A stretch of 64,000 nt of DNA. It comes from Streptomyces sp. NBC_00358. Lineage in GTDB: Bacteria > Actinomycetota > Actinomycetes > Streptomycetales > Streptomycetaceae. A model generated the notes under the pieces. The model ran no database searches, had not been told where the DNA came from, and saw only the letters and a program-made list of their open reading frames with translations. The DNA is taken from positions 7,564,001-7,628,000 of the forward strand of contig NZ_CP107976.1 of the NCBI RefSeq assembly GCF_036099295.1. Direction: 5' to 3'. Below are positions 63,696 to 64,000 of this stretch, one piece after another; position 1 is the stretch's first letter; every line of letters begins with the position of its first letter. Both the position numbers and the translations under genes were made by a program.

Positions 63696-64000
63696 TCAGA
63701 CCCCGGCCGCCCGCGCCGCCTCGTACACCTCGGCGGCCACGTCCTTCAGTTCCTGGGCGTCCCGCACCGAGCTCTGGAGGTCGAAGAAGATCTCGCCGAG
63801 ACCGAGCTCGGCGTGGGCGACCAGATCCTCGACGATCTGTTCGACGCTGCCCTGGAAGGGCTGGCGGTCCCCGCCCTCGTACCCCTTCGCCGTGTACTGC
63901 GGGTTGGTCCGCAACACCGTGCGCAGCGGCTCGGTGCGCCCGCGCTCGGCGGCCAGGTCCTGCAACTGGGTCCACTGCGCGGCCAGTTGTTCCACGCCCA
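63696..64000 (-). CDS. LLM class (luciferase-like) F420/FMN oxidoreductase, C-terminal part only
   Basis: The last about 100 residues of a protein entering from the right edge. It ends in a typical luciferase-like monooxygenase C-terminus: GSVEQIVEDLVAHAELGLGEIFFDLQSS (cofactor-side strand and helix), then DAQELKDVAAEVYEAAR. The frame is open to base 64000, so the true start is outside. It converges on the amine oxidase gene across a 44-bp gap with cgcgggg repeats that can fold (63657-63673). Confidence 0.8.
   Translation of the reverse strand, partial: GVEQLAAQWTQLQDLAAERGRTEPLRTVLRTNPQYTAKGYEGGDRQPFQGSVEQIVEDLVAHAELGLGEIFFDLQSSVRDAQELKDVAAEVYEAARAAGV

Overview
This is a core-chromosome segment of a Streptomyces (very high G+C, GTG and TTG starts, ATGA/GTGA gene overlaps, hairpin terminators without T-tracts). 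Gene content and order (rpsD, alaS, ruvX, mltG, aroE-C-K-B, efp, nusB, bldD, pyr operon, sIHF, gmk, rpoZ, coaBC, metK, priA, fmt, rsmB, rpe) match what I recall of the conserved Streptomyces core, in reverse order to S. coelicolor numbering. No tRNA or rRNA genes, insertion sequences, prophage or CRISPR were seen.

Layout. 1-3.8 kb: end of a drug-type ABC ATPase, a VKOR-family thiol oxidoreductase, the clamp-loader-like ATPase RarA and ribosomal protein S4. 3.8-6.0 kb: a STAND/TPR ATPase on the minus strand. 6.2-12.2 kb: two small conserved proteins, alaS, ruvX and mltG, running into aroE. 12.1-16.1 kb: four shikimate-pathway genes. 16.3-19.5 kb: a P-loop kinase-like protein, an M24 peptidase homologue with altered metal ligands, efp and nusB. 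19.7-20.2 kb: bldD, convergent with nusB, with two BldD boxes in front of it. 20.4-30.5 kb: the pyrimidine operon pyrR-pyrB-pyrC-orf-carA-carB-pyrD-pyrF, with a PyrR-type leader that can sequester the pyrR ribosome binding site. 30.8-37.3 kb: sIHF, gmk, rpoZ, coaBC, metK, priA. 38.4-44.0 kb: fmt, rsmB, an MMPL exporter (minus) and rpe.

From 44 kb onward the content is more accessory. There is a SorC-type sugar regulator, a lipoprotein RNase of the Sa/barnase type with an overlapping barstar inhibitor gene, a CBS-containing GuaB1 (probable GMP reductase), an amino-acid permease with an Lrp regulator, and a GntR/UTRA regulator divergent from an ABC importer of the phosphonate/thiamine/iron class. 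These are followed by a fused HAD phosphatase-EEP phosphodiesterase, a three-gene conservon without its GTPase, and a nitrilase plus flavin amine oxidase pair. A luciferase-like oxidoreductase is cut by the right edge.

The most interesting new observations are: (1) helically phased CGCAAC motifs, placed the same way relative to putative promoters, upstream of both the amino-acid permease (47.8 kb) and the nitrilase-amine oxidase pair (60.9 kb), suggesting one Lrp-type regulon; (2) a likely phospho-compound uptake and dephosphorylation locus with an 18-bp GntR operator and a HAD-EEP fusion enzyme; (3) a long inverted repeat burying the start codon of the RNase gene of an RNase-barstar pair; (4) an M24 peptidase homologue with three of five metal ligands changed. 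All functions are inferred from sequence motifs read by eye; no database search was run.
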